Source: Candidatus Tayloriibacteriota bacterium
GTDB taxonomy: Bacteria > Patescibacteriota > Minisyncoccia > Phycocordibacterales > UBA11359
Reading direction: 5' to 3'
Assembly: GCA_003455555.1 (NCBI GenBank)
Contig: DMQX01000075.1
Location: 3,772-12,014, forward strand
Length of the DNA stretch: 8,243 nucleotides
The notes under the pieces were generated by a model. That model had not been told where the DNA came from. It made no database searches and was given only the letters and a program-made list of their open reading frames with translations. The translations under genes and the position numbers were made by a program. Shown here one piece after another: positions 1 to 6,612 of this stretch (position 1 is the stretch's first letter; each line of letters starts with the position of its first letter).

Positions 1-1518
1 CAGGTTCGTTACTTCTACCGCGTAGGCGAGATGATCGTCTGTGACAGGCATGACTCGAACTTGAGTTGGAGAAAGCCAAACAGGGAAGTTGCCGGCGAGG
101 TGCTCGATCAGGGTTGCCATGAAGCGCTCAATTGAACCCATAATAGCGCAGTGAATCATAACGATTGGTTCTTTTTCGCTTTTTTCGTTTATGCAGTACA
201 GTTTGAAACGTTCTGGTAAGTTGAAGTCCAATTGAATTGTTGCCACTTGTAGAACTCGGCCAATCGAGTCGTGTGAGATGAAATCGATCTTTGGTCCGTA
301 CATTGCCGCTTCGCCTTTACCGTCGATAAATTCTGTGATGCCTCGTTTTTGGATAAGAGCCGAAAGTTGAGCTTCGGCCGTCGCCCAAATTTCCGGCGTA
401 CCCAAATATTTTTCCATGTGAGCAGGGTCATGAGTTGAGAGTCTGACCTGCAAAGTAAAACCGAAAATTTTGTAGAAAGCGTCAATGATATCCCAAACTG
501 CAAAGACCTCTTCCTCGATCTGGCTCTTTCGGCAGAAGACGTGCGCATCGTCTTGAGTGATGGCCCGGACACGTGATAAGCCTGCGAGCTCACCTGATTG
601 TTCATCTCGGTAAACCATAGTGGTCTCAGCATATCTTTGAGGCATGTCACGGTAGCTTCGTTGCGTTGAATCAAATATCTGAGTGTGATGAGGGCAGTTC
701 ATTGGCTTCATAGCAAAGAGGTGGCCTTCCCGCGTATTTATTTTGAAAAGTTCATCGGAAAATTTGGCCCAATGTCCAGAAGTTTCGTATAATTCTTTTT
801 TAGTGATATGAGGAATTGTAACTTTTTCGTAACCTTTGGCTTTGCGCATTTCCCAAACATAATCGTTCAATAATTCTCGAATCATTGTTCCTTTTGGGGT
901 CCAAAGAGGAAGTCCTGCGCCAACCAAGTCTGAAAAGACAAAAAGCCCGAGCTCCTTACCGAGTTTTTTGTGATCTCGTTTAACAGCCTCTTCTTTTTGA
1001 GCGGTGTACACATCAAGTTCGGCTTTTGTTTCAAAGGCCAGACCGTAGATGCGGGTCAGCATTTTGTTCTTTTCATCACCTCGCCAATAAGCGCCCGCCA
1101 CACGGTCAAGTTTGAAAGAATCAGGATCAATGGTCTGTGCGTCTTCGACGTGTCCGCCGCGGCAGAGGTCGGTAAATCGGCCGGAAGTGTACAAGGTGAT
1201 TTTTTCGCCTTTCTTTTCTATTTCATCAATAAGCTCGAGTTTGTAAGGATTATTTTTGAAATGCTCGCGAGCTTCGGTAGCTGTCACTTCTTTGGCCTCA
1301 AAATTCTTCCAATCTTTAAGGGTCTCCCGCATTTTCTTTTCTATTTTGCCGAGGTCTTTTTCGGATATCGGAGCGGTGAACTCAAAATCATAATAAAAAC
1401 CATTATCGACAGCTGGGCCGATCGTGTTCTTGGTATCAGGCCAAATACGTAAAACCGCCGCAGCCAAAAGGTGCGCCAATGAATGGCGGACGTGCTCCAT
1501 TTCTTGATGAGTTTTCAT
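1..1518 (-). CDS. thrS: Threonyl-tRNA synthetase, TGS-less, 3' end outside window
   Basis: Class II aminoacyl-tRNA synthetase that charges tRNA-Thr in the cytoplasm. The 506 visible residues begin almost directly with the editing domain: H12 and H16 of the HxxxH motif, then C119 and H123 in CRGGH. The catalytic core follows, with C275 (MNCPHH), H326 (QDDAH) and H456 (MIHCA) matching the three zinc ligands, motif 2 around R304 (YRDEQSG) and motif 3 R465 (GSIERF). The anticodon-binding domain starts near 480 and is cut by the window edge; by comparison with E. coli about 85-90 residues are missing. The N-terminal TGS domain (about 60 residues in E. coli) is absent. The ATG at 1518 is the first in frame that keeps the editing motif. 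It has no Shine-Dalgarno sequence but lies 7 bases after a possible -10 box. An in-frame TTG at 1554 is a less likely start. No T-box leader is present. Confidence 0.96.
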   Translation of the reverse strand, partial: MKTHQEMEHVRHSLAHLLAAAVLRIWPDTKNTIGPAVDNGFYYDFEFTAPISEKDLGKIEKKMRETLKDWKNFEAKEVTATEAREHFKNNPYKLELIDEIEKKGEKITLYTSGRFTDLCRGGHVEDAQTIDPDSFKLDRVAGAYWRGDEKNKMLTRIYGLAFETKAELDVYTAQKEEAVKRDHKKLGKELGLFVFSDLVGAGLPLWTPKGTMIRELLNDYVWEMRKAKGYEKVTIPHITKKELYETSGHWAKFSDELFKINTREGHLFAMKPMNCPHHTQIFDSTQRSYRDMPQRYAETTMVYRDEQSGELAGLSRVRAITQDDAHVFCRKSQIEEEVFAVWDIIDAFYKIFGFTLQVRLSTHDPAHMEKYLGTPEIWATAEAQLSALIQKRGITEFIDGKGEAAMYGPKIDFISHDSIGRVLQVATIQLDFNLPERFKLYCINEKSEKEPIVMIHCAIMGSIERFMATLIEHLAGNFPVWLSPTQVRVMPVTDDHLAYAVEVTNL

Positions 1519-1525
1519 ACAGGCA

Positions 1526-1554
1526 ATACTAGCAAGTTTCCGGCGTTTCGGCAA
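1526..1554 (-). promoter_or_regulatory. Candidate thrS promoter, near-leaderless
   Basis: On the minus strand TTGCCG (1554-1549), a 17-base spacer and TAGTAT (1531-1526) match the sigma-70 hexamers at 4 of 6 positions each. The -10 box ends 7 bases before the thrS ATG, so the transcript would start at or beside the start codon. The hexamers are weak; the support is the spacing and the lack of any ribosome binding site. It sits just behind the terminator of the upstream PAS gene. Confidence 0.4.
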
Positions 1555-1590
1555 AATAAAAACTGTTATTCCGTCTCCGAAAGAACAGTT
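1553..1590 (-). terminator. Intrinsic terminator at the end of the PAS gene
   Basis: AACTGTT (1590-1584 on the minus strand) pairs with AACAGTT (1567-1561). After one mismatch, TTTC/GGAA extends the helix around a 6-base loop. A T-rich run (TTTTTATTTT, 1562-1553) follows. The hairpin overlaps the last codons and the TAA of the PAS gene, and would separate it from thrS. Confidence 0.65.
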
Positions 1591-1916
1591 TCAATTCCGA
1601 CATACATTTGCACATCTCCCTGCGTATCCAATATCGGGGAGATGCGTAATAGCGCGTCGTACATTTTACCATCTTTGCGTTTGTTGGTGATTAGCACCCG
1701 GATAGCCTTCTTTTCATTTCTGAGTTTTTTCCACATCAACTCATAGAAGCTTTTTGGCATTAGACCGCCCCACAAGCTTGGTTTCTTGCCAATCACTTCG
1801 ACTTTTTTGTAGCCGGTGGTTTCTTCCAGGGCTTCATTGACGTAAAGGATAATGCCGTCGGTATTAGTGATCACAACTTGGTCCTTTATATAGTCAAAAG
1901 TGGGTGAAGTAAGCAT
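1566..1916 (-). CDS. Stand-alone PAS-domain protein
   Basis: A 116-residue protein made of one PAS fold with its PAC tail and nothing else. The core runs from about residue 12 (DQVVITNTDG) through the typical VNEALEETTGY segment (26-36), a GKKPSLW..GLMPKSFYELMW stretch (43-62) and the PAC signature NKRKDGKMYDALLRISPI (78-95), ending in YVGIE (105-109). PAS domains bind small ligands or cofactors or dimerise, usually as the input part of kinases or cyclases. Here no output domain, membrane segment or signal peptide is present, so it must act through a partner or as a free binding protein. No ligand can be named. The start is the only sensible ATG. It has no Shine-Dalgarno sequence, but a near-consensus promoter lies just upstream and a terminator overlaps the end, giving a one-gene unit. 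Confidence 0.85.
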   Translation of the reverse strand: MLTSPTFDYIKDQVVITNTDGIILYVNEALEETTGYKKVEVIGKKPSLWGGLMPKSFYELMWKKLRNEKKAIRVLITNKRKDGKMYDALLRISPILDTQGDVQMYVGIETVLSETE

Positions 1917-1946
1917 AAAAAAGGCTTGGTTAGGCTAATACTATAA

Positions 1947-1975
1947 AGTATACCCCTAGGCAATATGACTGTAAA
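1947..1975 (-). promoter_or_regulatory. Strong sigma-70-type promoter of the PAS gene
   Basis: TTTACA (1975-1970), a 17-base spacer and TATACT (1952-1947) on the minus strand match the consensus at 5 of 6 positions each with ideal spacing. Transcription should start near 1940, leaving a leader of about 24 bases without a recognisable ribosome binding site. Confidence 0.75.
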
Positions 1976-2026
1976 CAGGGCTAAGGAAACGCTACAGAAA
2001 GCAACTTATGAGAGCACAGGGAAATC

Positions 2027-2518
2027 TTATAGCGGATTTTCAGAAATATATTTCTCAACAGCCAGAATGTCTTCCGATTGCTGTTCGCCGTCCAGTTCTT
2101 TTTTGTAATTTATTAGTTCAAGGGGATGGAGGACCTTGATATTTAACCCATTCACAGTCCTGGGTACAGTGTTGAATGAGGTCTTTTCGTAAGAGATCCA
2201 AGCTGTCTTGTCTTTGTTACTCATACGTAAGGTGTCCGCTCCGCTGAGGTCAATCTCCTGACCATTATAATCAAGTGTTATTAATTCCAGATCCCACTTT
2301 TCATTTTTGAAACGTTTTGGACCGTAAATAATATATGGTTTGATCTCTGGAATGATTTTTAAAAAATCGGCCTCGTGCATGTCTATGTCTATGTCGTTTA
2401 TTTTTCGTTTAGAACCATATACGCTGGCGGCAAAGCCTCCAGCGATCTGGTAGTCAACTTTATTTTTATCAAGGATTCCGACTATCCACTGAAGCGCTTT
2501 AAGGGTCTTTTCTTGCAT
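2027..2518 (-). CDS. Small nucleotidyltransferase-fold protein (MNT/LinA-like)
   Basis: This 163-residue protein has the hallmarks of the minimal nucleotidyltransferase (polymerase beta-like) superfamily: GGFAASVYGSKRK (27-39) followed by DIDID (42-46), where the paired aspartates bind metal, and a likely third acidic residue in QEIDL (E88 or D90). The C-terminal part, HPLELINYKKELD...SEDILAVEKYI (131-157), resembles the K...D pattern of lincosamide and aminoglycoside nucleotidyltransferases and of MNT antitoxin-type proteins. The family transfers a nucleotide to a small molecule, protein or RNA; the substrate cannot be read from the sequence. Its ATG lies 3 bases after the dnaE stop and lacks a Shine-Dalgarno sequence, so it is probably co-transcribed with dnaE and translated by coupling. 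No HEPN or AbiEi partner lies beside it, which argues against a classic two-gene toxin-antitoxin pair. No terminator is obvious downstream. Confidence 0.7.
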   Translation of the reverse strand: MQEKTLKALQWIVGILDKNKVDYQIAGGFAASVYGSKRKINDIDIDMHEADFLKIIPEIKPYIIYGPKRFKNEKWDLELITLDYNGQEIDLSGADTLRMSNKDKTAWISYEKTSFNTVPRTVNGLNIKVLHPLELINYKKELDGEQQSEDILAVEKYISENPL

Positions 2519-2521
2519 TTT

Positions 2522-5500
2522 TTAACTTATTTTTTTTATGATATCGGCGAGAAGGCTTTTTTCACCATTGCGTTCGGAAACTTTGCCTTTGATGGCAATG
2601 CAGGTGTCTGCGACAAGTATTTCTTTATATTTTTCATAAGATTTTGGGAAGACGACGGTTTCCATACTGCCACTCTTGTCGGTCAGTTTTATGAAGGCCA
2701 TATCGGCGTCTTTTTTAGTTTTGATCACGCGAATAGTTTCAATCACGCCGCAAATAATAGTTTCTATACCTTCTTTGAGATGTTCTTTGACTCGAGCGAT
2801 CTGGCCGATCGATTTCACTTTTTCGGTATAGAGGTCGAGTGGATGACCAGAAATGTACAAGCCGAGCAATTCTTTTTCCCAAGCCAATTTTTCGGCCATA
2901 GTAGCATCGGGCATTGGGCGAAGTTTGAGGCCATGGGCTGAGCCACCAAGACCGGCGAAAAGAGAGTCCTGAGCCGCGCCACCCTTCTCCTTGTTGTAAG
3001 CCAAGAGATCGTCAATGTTGCCAAGCATCGAGCCGCGTTCGCCGAAGGTATCCATCGCGCCGGCTTTAATTAGTGCTTCAAGGGATTTTCTATTAAGACT
3101 ACGATCCTTGATTCGGTCCAAGAAATTTTCCATACTTTTGTACGGACCATTAATTTTTCGTTCTGCGATTATGAAACCGGAAATGCCTTCGCCAAAGTTT
3201 TTGATCGTGTTCAATCCAAAACGGATCACGTTTTTTACGACTGACTTGCCGTCTTTGTCGACGCCATCTTTTTTGCGGATCGTAAATTCCTGATAGCTTT
3301 CGTTCACGTCTGGTGGCAGAACTTCAATGCCCATGCGTTTACACTCAGCAATCGATTCAGAGATCTTATCAACGTCGCCAGAGTCTGCTGTAAGCACAGC
3401 GGCCATGTATTCGCCTGGGTGGTTGGCTTTGAGGTAAGCAGTAATGTAGGCGACGCGGCCGTAAGATACCGAGTGTGCCTTGTTGAAACCATAAGCTGCA
3501 AAAGGCTCGATCCACAGCCAGATCTCCTGTGCTTTCTTTTCCGGCCAGCCAGAATATTTTATGCAACCGTTGATGAACTTTTCTTTTTGCTTAGCCATTT
3601 CTTCCGGGATCTTCTTGCCTACCGCCTTACGGAATTTGTCGACTTCGCCCCAACTGTAGCCGGCGAGTTTGTTAGCCATCATGAGCAAGTCGTCCTGATA
3701 AACCAAAATGCCATAAGTTTTTTCCAGAATAGGTTCGAGCGCCGGATCCAAATATTTTATTTTTGTATGGTCGTGTTTGCGGGCAATGTATTCCGGAATG
3801 AATTGAATCGGGCCCGGTCGATAGAGCGCGACCATGGCATTGATGTCGTGGATGGTTGTTGGTTTCAGTTCGACTAAAAATTTTGTCATACCGCTGCCGT
3901 TCAATTGGAAGGTGTCGGCGGTTTCGCCGCGGGCCAACATTTCAAAAGTTTTTTTGTCGGTGACAGGAATAGTATCGACGTCGAGCTGAATCTTTTCGGT
4001 TAATGCGATGAGACGAATTGCATCGGCGATGATTGAAAGGTTTTTGAGACCGAGAAAGTCAAATTTCAAAAGACCGGCTTCTTCAACCGAATACATATCA
4101 TATTGAGAAATGATCTTGTTGTCGCCTTTTGGATCGAATTGTAGGGGTGTGTAATCCATGAGGTCGGTCGGCGAAATAACCACACCGGCGGCGTGAATTC
4201 CTACGTGACGAGCCGAGCCTTCGATCTTCATGGCCATATCGACGATAGTTTTGACTTCTTCGCCCTCGTCGTACATTTTTTTGAGATCAGGAGCTTCTTC
4301 CAGCGCGCGCTCGAGGGTCATTGGGAAACCTTGCGAGCCCATTGGCACTGCCTTGGCGATCGTGTCAGAAAGTTGAATTGAAAAGCCGAGTGCGCGCGCC
4401 GCATCACGCACCGAACCACGGGCCGCCATGGTTCCGAACGTACCGATCTGTGCTACTTTGTCGTGCCCATATTTTCTGCGCGCATAATCCACCATTTCGT
4501 CGCGACGGTTGTCGGCAAAGTCCATGTCGATATCGGGAGCGGACGGACGTTCTGGGTTTAGGAAACGTTCAAAGGGGATCTGATATTCAAGCGGGTCGAT
4601 ATTCGTAATGCCGGCGAGATAGGTGATCATCGAGCCGGAAACCGAACCTCGAATGTTTGAGAGGATGCCGTGGGTTCGGGCATAGTGCAGCAAGTCAGCC
4701 ACAACCAAAAAGTATGGGGAGTAACCCTTGTTTTTAATGACCTCTAATTCGTATTCAACACGCTTTAAGATCGCTTCGCTTTTCTCAACATTTCTTTTTT
4801 CAAAGCCGGCATATACTACATCACGCAAAGTGTCGTCATAGGTTTTACCCTCCGCAGCTTCGATCGCCGGAAACACCCATGAGCCAAGCACAATTTCCAC
4901 ATTACATTTATCTATAATTTTTTGGATGTTTTCCAGCGCCTCTGGTGTGTCTTTAAAATTCTTTTCCGCCTGCTCCGGAGTCATAAAGGAAAAGTCCTCG
5001 TCGTCGTCGCCTCGGTCACTGGCATCGTTGTTGGATTGGACCGAGAGTAGGGTCTGGCGGGCTTTGCGGTCATCTGCGGTCATATAGTAAACCTCCTGCG
5101 CCGCAACCAGAGGCACACTTTTTTCTTTGCTCATTTTCTTGAGGTCGTTCATCAGTGTCTCGTGATTCTCCAGTTCGGGATGGTGCGTAATCTCCAAATA
5201 AAAATCTTCACCGAAAGTTTTTTTGTAGAAGTCCAAACGCTCGAGTGCTTTTTCTTGATCAGAAATTTTGAGCGCGTTGGTAATGTCACTGCCGAGTGCC
5301 GGAGCTATGCAAATAATCCCTTCATGATATTTTTCCAGCAGTTCTCGGTCAACGCGCGGTTTGTAATAGAAGCCCTCGAGGTGCGAGAAAGTGACAATCT
5401 TAATTAAATTTTTGTAACCGAGGTCATTCTTGGCTAGTAAAATAATACGTGAGCGCCGTTTATCGATAGACTCTTTGTCTTTACGGGTGCGAAGAGCCAT

Positions 5501-5710
5501 GTAAGCGTCGACGCCGATGATTGGTTTAATGCCTTCTTTTTTGCACTCTTTGTAAAATTCGATGGTGGCATACATGTTGCCGTTGTCGGTCAGAGCCAGT
5601 GCAGGCATGCCATATTTCTTGGCTGCTTTTACCAGGTCCGGAATTTTAGGCAGGGCATTCAGCAGACTGTAGTGGGAGTGGGTGTGTAGGTGAGAAAATC
5701 GCGTTGCCAT
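2522..5710 (-). CDS. dnaE: DNA polymerase III alpha subunit (DnaE type)
   Basis: Replicative DNA polymerase of 1062 residues from the chosen start. In order: a PHP domain (about 1-260, beginning HLHTHSHYS), palm with PDIDMDF (392-398; catalytic D395 and D397) and the third aspartate D551 in KFDFLGL, thumb and fingers with YQDDLL (671-676) and AYGFNKAHSVSYG (739-751), helix-hairpin-helix region (about 834-890), a textbook sliding-clamp motif QDSLF (914-918), and a C-terminal OB fold (about 980-1060). It ends after the OB fold, so the tau-binding domain of E. coli DnaE (1160 residues) is missing or minimal. Several PHP metal-ligand positions are substituted, so PHP exonuclease activity is doubtful. 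The ATG at 5710 is preferred: homologues start a few residues before HLHxH, and a TATAAT box lies 6 bases upstream. An in-frame ATG at 5746 would place that box and part of a repeat inside the gene. Confidence 0.97.
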   Translation of the reverse strand: MATRFSHLHTHSHYSLLNALPKIPDLVKAAKKYGMPALALTDNGNMYATIEFYKECKKEGIKPIIGVDAYMALRTRKDKESIDKRRSRIILLAKNDLGYKNLIKIVTFSHLEGFYYKPRVDRELLEKYHEGIICIAPALGSDITNALKISDQEKALERLDFYKKTFGEDFYLEITHHPELENHETLMNDLKKMSKEKSVPLVAAQEVYYMTADDRKARQTLLSVQSNNDASDRGDDDEDFSFMTPEQAEKNFKDTPEALENIQKIIDKCNVEIVLGSWVFPAIEAAEGKTYDDTLRDVVYAGFEKRNVEKSEAILKRVEYELEVIKNKGYSPYFLVVADLLHYARTHGILSNIRGSVSGSMITYLAGITNIDPLEYQIPFERFLNPERPSAPDIDMDFADNRRDEMVDYARRKYGHDKVAQIGTFGTMAARGSVRDAARALGFSIQLSDTIAKAVPMGSQGFPMTLERALEEAPDLKKMYDEGEEVKTIVDMAMKIEGSARHVGIHAAGVVISPTDLMDYTPLQFDPKGDNKIISQYDMYSVEEAGLLKFDFLGLKNLSIIADAIRLIALTEKIQLDVDTIPVTDKKTFEMLARGETADTFQLNGSGMTKFLVELKPTTIHDINAMVALYRPGPIQFIPEYIARKHDHTKIKYLDPALEPILEKTYGILVYQDDLLMMANKLAGYSWGEVDKFRKAVGKKIPEEMAKQKEKFINGCIKYSGWPEKKAQEIWLWIEPFAAYGFNKAHSVSYGRVAYITAYLKANHPGEYMAAVLTADSGDVDKISESIAECKRMGIEVLPPDVNESYQEFTIRKKDGVDKDGKSVVKNVIRFGLNTIKNFGEGISGFIIAERKINGPYKSMENFLDRIKDRSLNRKSLEALIKAGAMDTFGERGSMLGNIDDLLAYNKEKGGAAQDSLFAGLGGSAHGLKLRPMPDATMAEKLAWEKELLGLYISGHPLDLYTEKVKSIGQIARVKEHLKEGIETIICGVIETIRVIKTKKDADMAFIKLTDKSGSMETVVFPKSYEKYKEILVADTCIAIKGKVSERNGEKSLLADIIKKIS

Positions 5711-5716
5711 ACTGTG

Positions 5717-5745
5717 ATTATACACAAAAGTTGAGATCTCCGACA
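5717..5745 (-). promoter_or_regulatory. dnaE promoter, predicted leaderless
   Basis: A perfect TATAAT (5722-5717 on the minus strand) is followed by exactly 6 bases and then the dnaE ATG, which puts the start codon at the expected +1. The -35 region at 17 bases spacing (TGTCGG, 5745-5740) is poor and lies inside the left arm of the inverted repeat. No ribosome binding site precedes the ATG. Confidence 0.55.
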
Positions 5746-5829
5746 CATGCTTTTGCTTGTTGCGGAACTCGCTCGCAGACTCGCTTCAAACAGTCCTCAC
5801 GGCGCAAAAGCATGTGTCTGCGATTTCAA
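5731..5829. repeat. Inverted-repeat element between dnaE and rnhB
   Basis: Two 26-base arms (5731-5756 and 5804-5829) are inverted copies with 3 mismatches; the inner 15 bases of each arm (5742-5756, 5804-5818) match perfectly. The 47-base middle contains ACTCGCT twice (5767-5773 and 5779-5785). The arms reach into the -35 regions of both divergent promoters. Size and arrangement resemble a small MITE or REP-like element, or a cruciform or regulator site serving both genes. The shared GCTTTTG/CAAAAGC in the arms and GAGGA, CGAGTT and GCAA in the loop link it to the element at 8136-8243. Confidence 0.75.
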
Positions 5830-5852
5830 ATATTCATGAATCGCATTATAAT
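5824..5852 (+). promoter_or_regulatory. rnhB promoter, predicted leaderless
   Basis: A perfect TATAAT (5847-5852) is followed by 6 bases and an in-frame GTG at 5859, the same geometry as the dnaE promoter. The -35 region (TTTCAA at 5824-5829, 17-base spacing, or TTCAAA one base later) is weak and lies at the outer end of the right repeat arm. Confidence 0.55.
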
Positions 5853-5858
5853 GACCAC

Positions 5859-6506
5859 GTGAAGCATCCTGCTGGTACCAAATACATAATCGGAATAGAT
5901 GAGGCCGGGCGGGGACCATTGGCGGGACCAGTTGCGGTTGGCGTGTGTTTGGTGCCCGTCAAAATGACCCGCAAAAATTTGCTCAAAAACTTTGGATTTA
6001 AAAAAATAAAAGATTCAAAAAAATTAAGCCCAAAAATGCGTGAAGCCTGGTTCGAAAAAATGTGTGAAATGCAAAAGTTGCGCAATAACGGAAATTCTAC
6101 TTTTAGTTTTGCCGTCACAATGATTTCGAATAAAACTATTGATACACAGGGTTTGTCATTTGCTATTCGCAAGGCCATGGCTGGCTCTTTAAAAAAAATT
6201 CAAAGATCAACAAATTTTAAACCGTCAGAGTGCCTGGTTTTGTTGGACGGCGGTCTGCACGCGCCGGCAGAATTTTCTTTTCAAAAAACCATCATCAAAG
6301 GCGACGAAAAAGAATTTGCTATTTCGCTGGCTTCAATCGCGGCCAAAGTCACTCGCGACGTGCACATGAAAAAATTGGCCAAAAAACATCCTGCATACGG
6401 TTTTGAAATTCACAAAGGCTATGGCACCGCTCGCCATATTGCCGCGATCAAAAAAGAGGGGATTACACCGATCCACCGTGTCAGTTTTCTGAAAAATATC
6501 CGTTAG
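5859..6506 (+). CDS. rnhB: Ribonuclease HII
   Basis: Endonuclease that cuts at ribonucleotides embedded in DNA and in RNA-DNA hybrids, acting in ribonucleotide excision repair and RNA primer removal. From the GTG start the protein has 215 residues, close to the usual 200. Motifs: GIDEAGRGPLAGPV (12-25) with catalytic D14 and E15 and the GRG ribonucleotide-sensing loop, KDSKKLS (51-57), LLDGG with D130, ASIAAKVTRD with D167, and HKGYGT..H (185-193), whose tyrosine is the usual partner of GRG. All four catalytic acids are present. The frame stays open upstream to a TTG at 5757, but that stretch lies in the inverted repeat and matches nothing in the family. The GTG, 6 bases after TATAAT and 13 codons before the first catalytic residue, is the better start. 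It is divergent from dnaE, a pairing that fits a shared replication and repair role. The stop is TAG. Confidence 0.95.
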   Translation: MKHPAGTKYIIGIDEAGRGPLAGPVAVGVCLVPVKMTRKNLLKNFGFKKIKDSKKLSPKMREAWFEKMCEMQKLRNNGNSTFSFAVTMISNKTIDTQGLSFAIRKAMAGSLKKIQRSTNFKPSECLVLLDGGLHAPAEFSFQKTIIKGDEKEFAISLASIAAKVTRDVHMKKLAKKHPAYGFEIHKGYGTARHIAAIKKEGITPIHRVSFLKNIR

Positions 6507-6524
6507 CCGTAGGTGATATTTTTT
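6492..6524 (+). terminator. Possible weak terminator after rnhB
   Basis: AAAAATATC (6492-6500) pairs with GATATTTTT (6515-6523) around a 14-base loop that contains the stop codon, and the right arm itself ends in a run of six Ts. The stem is A/T-rich, so termination would be weak. Confidence 0.4.
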
Positions 6525-6526
6525 CG

Positions 6527-6554
6527 TTGACTAATCTCCAAAAAGTTGTATTAT
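6527..6554 (+). promoter_or_regulatory. Promoter of the 179-residue protein gene
   Basis: TTGACT (6527-6532), a 16-base spacer and TATTAT (6549-6554) match the sigma-70 hexamers at 5 of 6 positions each. Transcription from about 6561 gives a leader of about 50 bases carrying a good ribosome binding site, unlike the leaderless arrangement of rnhB upstream. Confidence 0.65.
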
Positions 6555-6599
6555 CCATGCCAGAAGTTCTCTGTGAATAAGCAAATCATAAACAAAACA

Positions 6600-6606
6600 A
6601 AAGGAG
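6600..6606 (+). promoter_or_regulatory. Ribosome binding site fixing the start at 6613
   Basis: AAAGGAG lies 6 bases before the ATG at 6613. A second in-frame ATG at 6622 is 15 bases away and therefore less likely. This is the clearest Shine-Dalgarno sequence attached to a gene in the window. Confidence 0.8.
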
Positions 6607-6612
6607 TTTCAT

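Noticed and set aside
970..1452. Long open frame on the plus strand opposite thrS
   Set aside because: It is an antisense shadow: the minus-strand frame encodes recognisable ThrRS motifs, and the plus frame has no ribosome binding site and no family features.
1519..1565. T-box leader controlling thrS
   Set aside because: Only 47 bases separate thrS from the PAS gene and no specifier or antiterminator structure can fit; the hairpin there is the PAS gene terminator.
2027..2518. Two-gene HEPN-MNT or AbiE-type toxin-antitoxin system
   Set aside because: The nucleotidyltransferase has no small partner gene on either side; its neighbours are dnaE and a PAS-domain gene.
2375..2941. 188-codon plus-strand frame across the end of dnaE and the nucleotidyltransferase gene
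   Set aside because: It is phenylalanine-rich, as expected for the complement of lysine-rich coding sequence, and overlaps two well-supported genes.
5711..5746. Longer dnaE start at 5746
   Set aside because: It adds 12 residues without family support and would place both the TATAAT box and part of the inverted repeat inside the coding region.
5731..5829. Integron attC site or CRISPR repeat
   Set aside because: There is no integrase, no GTTRRRY core pair in the right layout, and no series of regularly spaced direct repeats with spacers.
5757..5858. Upstream TTG start for rnhB
   Set aside because: The extra 34 residues are encoded by the repeat element, resemble no RNase HII N-terminus and lack a ribosome binding site.
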